Shown here: in pieces, positions 5,484 through 7,687 of the stretch
How the letters are laid out: each line of letters opens with the position of its first letter
Numbering within the stretch: the first letter of the stretch is position 1
Source: Spirochaetaceae bacterium
GTDB lineage: Bacteria > Spirochaetota > Spirochaetia > UBA9216
Reading direction: 5' to 3'
DNA: 7,687 nt
Assembly (NCBI GenBank): GCA_028527945.1
Contig: JAQQAK010000053.1
Location: forward strand, 1 to 7,687
Notes under the pieces: model-generated
What the model saw: the letters and a program-made list of their open reading frames with translations, nothing else
Told to the model about the DNA's origin: nothing
Databases searched by the model: none
Made by a program: the position numbers and the translations under genes

Positions 5484-6712
5484 AATTTTTCTACCTTCTT
5501 AAAATAGGAGTTGATCATATCGTTTTCAAACTCTTCATTATTCTCATATTCTCTGCCAAAAACATCTTTCCATAACCGTATGTCTTCCATACACATATAA
5601 AAGAAAAGTTTGTCGTGCCATTTTTCAAAGGCGTTATACGCAAAACTGAAAATTTCTTTTTTAGTTTCAAATGGATATGATAGTTTTCCGGCAATTTCTT
5701 CCATAGGCATTTGAAGGATTTTTGACTTTAATTCTCTCTCTCTAAGCTCTTTTATAACTGGTTTTATAAAGGTTAAGGTTCCGAAAGATATATGTGTTAT
5801 AGATTCAGGTTTAAAATTATCAAGTATCAACTTGAATATTTTTTTATAGTCTTCTTTCCACCCTTTATAGATTATAATTGGATGAAAATGAAAACCTATA
5901 AGGTTGCCTTTATCTGCAATTTTTTTAGCTGCGGATATTCGAGCCTCTAAATTTGATGTAAGGTGCTCTTCATTTTCTATAATTACCGGCGTGTTAATAC
6001 TCCACGTTGTAAGTACATTTGCCGGAATGTCGTTTTCTATCAGATAGGAAATATTATCAGACTTGGATTTTAGTTCAAGCAGGACATTTTTGTTAGAGCT
6101 CGCAAAATCAAAAAGATTTTTCATCATTTTGCCGTGATTTCCCCACATCAACGAATCGGAGGATTGTCCTGTTCCTATATGATAACGTTTTTCAGGTTCA
6201 AGTTCTGTGGCAAGATTTTCTAATTTTTCCTGCAAATCCTGATGAAAAAGTACTTTTTCAGTGTGATAAAATGTTTGAATTGAGCAATAACTACAGTCAA
6301 ATCCACAGTTTATAACCGCGTCCAGAGTATAAAGATTGCAGCACCTGGTTTTTTCTGAAGCCACAGGACATCTTCCCATTATAGGACTGTCCGGAGATTG
6401 ATCTATTAACTGTGAATCCTTTTTAGGAGCTTTGTATTCCGAATTGAAAGTACCATAATTTTTAGGTTCAGTTTTTAGGTTTTCCCACTTTGCCTTGATT
6501 GTATTCATTGCAAAGCGTTTTCGATTTTTTCCCTTCAATTTTTTATTTTCAGGATCTTCCCAGAACTGACTAATAGAGCCTTCATCCCAGCGTCTTAAAT
6601 CGGATGCAATAATTTCAAGCTGTATTCTGTCTTGAAAGCTGAGTTTAAAGTTTTTTGCTTTTAATTCAATGAAAGTTATATCTTCCTCAGGCAGGAAGGC
6701 TAAATTACGCAT
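5462..6712 (-). CDS. Radical-SAM protein of the spore photoproduct lyase family
   Basis: A 416-residue cytosolic protein. The cluster motif CGFDCSYC (Cys136, 140, 143) has the CX3CX2C spacing of radical-SAM enzymes, preceded by RCPVASEKTRCC as in many SPL-like proteins. It is followed by YHIGTGQSSDSL (177-188), LELKSKSDN (212-220), WSINTP, GFHFHPIIIYKGWKEDY (273-289), and the C-terminal YMCMEDIRLWKDVFG (372-386), all SPL-family blocks. True SPL repairs the 5-thyminyl dihydrothymine lesion in spores and uses a hydrogen-donor cysteine (Cys141 in Bacillus subtilis). By eye that place aligns with Gln183 here, so the donor appears absent and classical lyase activity is doubtful; the substrate is unknown. 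Start ATG 6712 has AAGGGG 4 bp upstream and overlaps the DUF493 gene by 13 bp. Its end overlaps hflX by 22 bp. Stop is TAG. Confidence 0.88.
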   Translation of the reverse strand: MRNLAFLPEEDITFIELKAKNFKLSFQDRIQLEIIASDLRRWDEGSISQFWEDPENKKLKGKNRKRFAMNTIKAKWENLKTEPKNYGTFNSEYKAPKKDSQLIDQSPDSPIMGRCPVASEKTRCCNLYTLDAVINCGFDCSYCSIQTFYHTEKVLFHQDLQEKLENLATELEPEKRYHIGTGQSSDSLMWGNHGKMMKNLFDFASSNKNVLLELKSKSDNISYLIENDIPANVLTTWSINTPVIIENEEHLTSNLEARISAAKKIADKGNLIGFHFHPIIIYKGWKEDYKKIFKLILDNFKPESITHISFGTLTFIKPVIKELRERELKSKILQMPMEEIAGKLSYPFETKKEIFSFAYNAFEKWHDKLFFYMCMEDIRLWKDVFGREYENNEEFENDMINSYFKKVEKLWTKQSL

Positions 6713-6975
6713 CTAACCCCTTCAAGTTTGCCTAAATCCGCGTATATTTTTTTAAAGGTCTCATTATTATTTATTGTCACATCAACCCTGTAGCTGGCAT
6801 AACGCCCCCCGCTTGAAGGTTTGCTATCCCAGTTTGAATACTTTATTTCATTATCAGCAAGGACTTTACTGAATTTTTGAAAGGCTGAATCTTCAGTATC
6901 ATAGGTTATGCTGATAATTTTTAATCTGAATGATACTGGAAACTGTATTTTTTCATTCTGCTGTTGTAAAACCAT
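6700..6975 (-). CDS. DUF493 (YbeD-like) family protein
   Basis: A 91-residue protein from ATG 6975. It has the DUF493 pattern: an N-terminal strand (IQFPVSFRLKIIS), a helix with FQKFSKVLADNEI, the SSGGRYASYRVDVTINNNETFKKIYADL core, and a terminal LGKLEGVRCVI. This is a small ACT-like ferredoxin fold, often in lipoate or regulatory contexts, but no function is established and none is claimed here. It is the first gene of the operon with the SPL-like protein and HflX. The start is uncertain: ATG 6975 has only a weak GTGAAG upstream. The open frame extends to a TTG at 7011 (103 residues), but that would leave a leader of only about 14 nt from the promoter at 7032-7059 and has no Shine-Dalgarno. 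Stop is TAG, inside the next gene. Confidence 0.8.
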   Translation of the reverse strand: MVLQQQNEKIQFPVSFRLKIISITYDTEDSAFQKFSKVLADNEIKYSNWDSKPSSGGRYASYRVDVTINNNETFKKIYADLGKLEGVRCVI

Positions 6976-7031
6976 ATAGACTTCACTAACATGAAAAGCA
7001 GAAAAATTCAAGCTATTGATAATTAGGTTTC

Positions 7032-7059
7032 ATTATATGAAAGATTGTTGAAATATCAA
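7032..7059 (-). promoter_or_regulatory. Promoter of the DUF493-SPL-hflX operon
   Basis: On the minus strand, TTGATA (7054-7059) is followed after 16 bp by a perfect TATAAT (7032-7037). It is close to sigma-70 consensus and correctly placed, with a predicted start near 7025 and about a 50-nt leader to ATG 6975. No other comparably good promoter occurs between the three genes. Confidence 0.65.
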
Positions 7060-7126
7060 TTTTTAAGTTACATAAAATTTCATAAGAATTAATTATATTA
7101 GCGTAACAATAAGCAATAGGACGTTT

Positions 7127-7155
7127 TTGTGTATTTATGTTATATTTGTTATTAA
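7127..7155 (+). promoter_or_regulatory. Candidate promoter for the methyltransferase gene
   Basis: TTGTGT (7127-7132), a 17-bp spacer and TATTAA (7150-7155) precede ATG 7199 by a leader of about 38 nt. A second option is TTGAAA (7048-7053) with CATAAA (7071-7076), which overlaps the divergent hflX-operon promoter. The region is very AT-rich, so both could be chance. Confidence 0.35.
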
Positions 7156-7198
7156 CTTAATTCCACAATTTGCGATTATCAATTTTATCGGAGGCCCA

Positions 7199-7687
7199 AT
7201 GTTAATAAAAGATAGTTCTGACTGGTTTAAAAATGAAGAATTTTGGAAATTGTATGAACCTTTAATGTTTGATCCTGACAGAATGGCTGATACAGGTCTT
7301 GAAGTTGATGGTATCATAGCTCTTGCAGACCTACATCCAAATCAAAATATTCTTGATGCCTGTTGCGGAAGTGCGAGGCATTCAGTTGAATTTGCTAAAA
7401 AAGGATTTAATGTTACTGGTGTTGATATTACCGAAGCTTATCTTAAAGAGGCCAGAGAAAATATTAAAAATGCCGGTGTTAACGTAGATCTCGTAAAAGA
7501 TGATGTTCGAAAGTTTAAAAAGCCTTCCTCTTATGATTTTGCAATGAATTACTACACTTCATTTGGATATTTTGATGATCCGGAGGATGATTTAACTTTT
7601 TGCAAAAATATTTGTGACTCTTTGAAAAAAGGTGGGAGTTTTCTTATAGATACAATCGGAAAAGAGACTGTAGCGTTACATTTTAAA
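7199..7687 (+). CDS. Class I SAM-dependent methyltransferase, C-terminus cut by window edge
   Basis: The first 163 codons are open to the window end. The Rossmann methyltransferase core is plain: motif I ILDACCGSARHSVEFA (51-66), which binds S-adenosylmethionine; an acidic strand end GVDIT (74-78, Asp76) for the ribose; KDDVRKF (100-106); and motif IV-like NYYTSFGYF (117-125). The DxCCGxxRH form is common in small-molecule and uncharacterised methyltransferases, so the substrate cannot be named. ATG 7199 is the start because GGAGG sits 6 bp upstream. The gene is divergent from the DUF493-SPL-hflX operon, about 220 bp away, with a shared AT-rich promoter region. The missing part is probably 80-100 residues. 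Confidence 0.88.
   Translation, partial: MLIKDSSDWFKNEEFWKLYEPLMFDPDRMADTGLEVDGIIALADLHPNQNILDACCGSARHSVEFAKKGFNVTGVDITEAYLKEARENIKNAGVNVDLVKDDVRKFKKPSSYDFAMNYYTSFGYFDDPEDDLTFCKNICDSLKKGGSFLIDTIGKETVALHFK

Noticed and set aside
4431..5502. Several plus-strand frames and one minus frame (4475-4663) within hflX
   Set aside because: These are shadow frames of the HflX coding sequence, rich in Phe, Leu and Ser with no motif.
7135..7317. A 60-codon minus-strand frame overlapping the methyltransferase start
   Set aside because: It is antisense to the methyltransferase, which has a strong GGAGG site and SAM-binding motif, and shows no homology pattern of its own.

Overview
This is a low-GC bacterial window of ordinary chromosomal genes. 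It looks like an anaerobe, possibly a Treponema-like spirochaete. That guess rests on AT-rich coding sequence, a strict-anaerobe type of homocysteine-synthesis operon, and a spore-photoproduct-lyase-like protein with no sign of sporulation genes. The taxonomic guess is weak; a clostridial host is the main alternative. I see no CRISPR array, insertion sequence, rRNA or tRNA.

Left block (1-2931, all minus strand). A tightly packed operon reads from right to left. It encodes a DUF39/COG1900 protein, a NIL-domain plus 2x[4Fe-4S] ferredoxin protein, and a UPF0280/COG2122 ApbE-like protein. A TetR-family regulator follows 24 bp downstream and runs off the left edge. The first two families are the aspartate-semialdehyde sulfurtransferase pair known from methanogens, and COG2122 is their usual companion. 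The likely output is homocysteine, and from it methionine, made without the O-acyl-homoserine route.

Central intergenic region (2932-3243, 312 bp). It separates the homocysteine operon from a divergent gene. It holds an 80-bp imperfect inverted repeat that would lie in the 5' leader of the operon, a palindrome and tiny upstream ORF next to the first gene, and a promoter plus operator-like palindrome for the divergent gene.

Middle gene (3244-4233, plus). A Gfo/Idh/MocA-family NAD(P)-dependent sugar or diol oxidoreductase. It ends 5 bp from the convergent hflX gene.

Right block (4239-6975, minus). A second overlapping operon reads from right to left: a DUF493 (YbeD-like) protein, a radical-SAM protein of the spore photoproduct lyase family, then the ribosome-associated GTPase HflX. 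HflX is interrupted by one in-frame TAA, exactly where the family normally has a Gln codon. This leaves an N-terminal half and an intact GTPase half. A good promoter (TTGATA-16-TATAAT) precedes the operon.

Right edge (7199-7687, plus). The start of a class I SAM-dependent methyltransferase, cut by the window end, divergent from the HflX operon.

The most notable items are the complete three-gene homocysteine operon with its structured leader, and the single-codon interruption of hflX.
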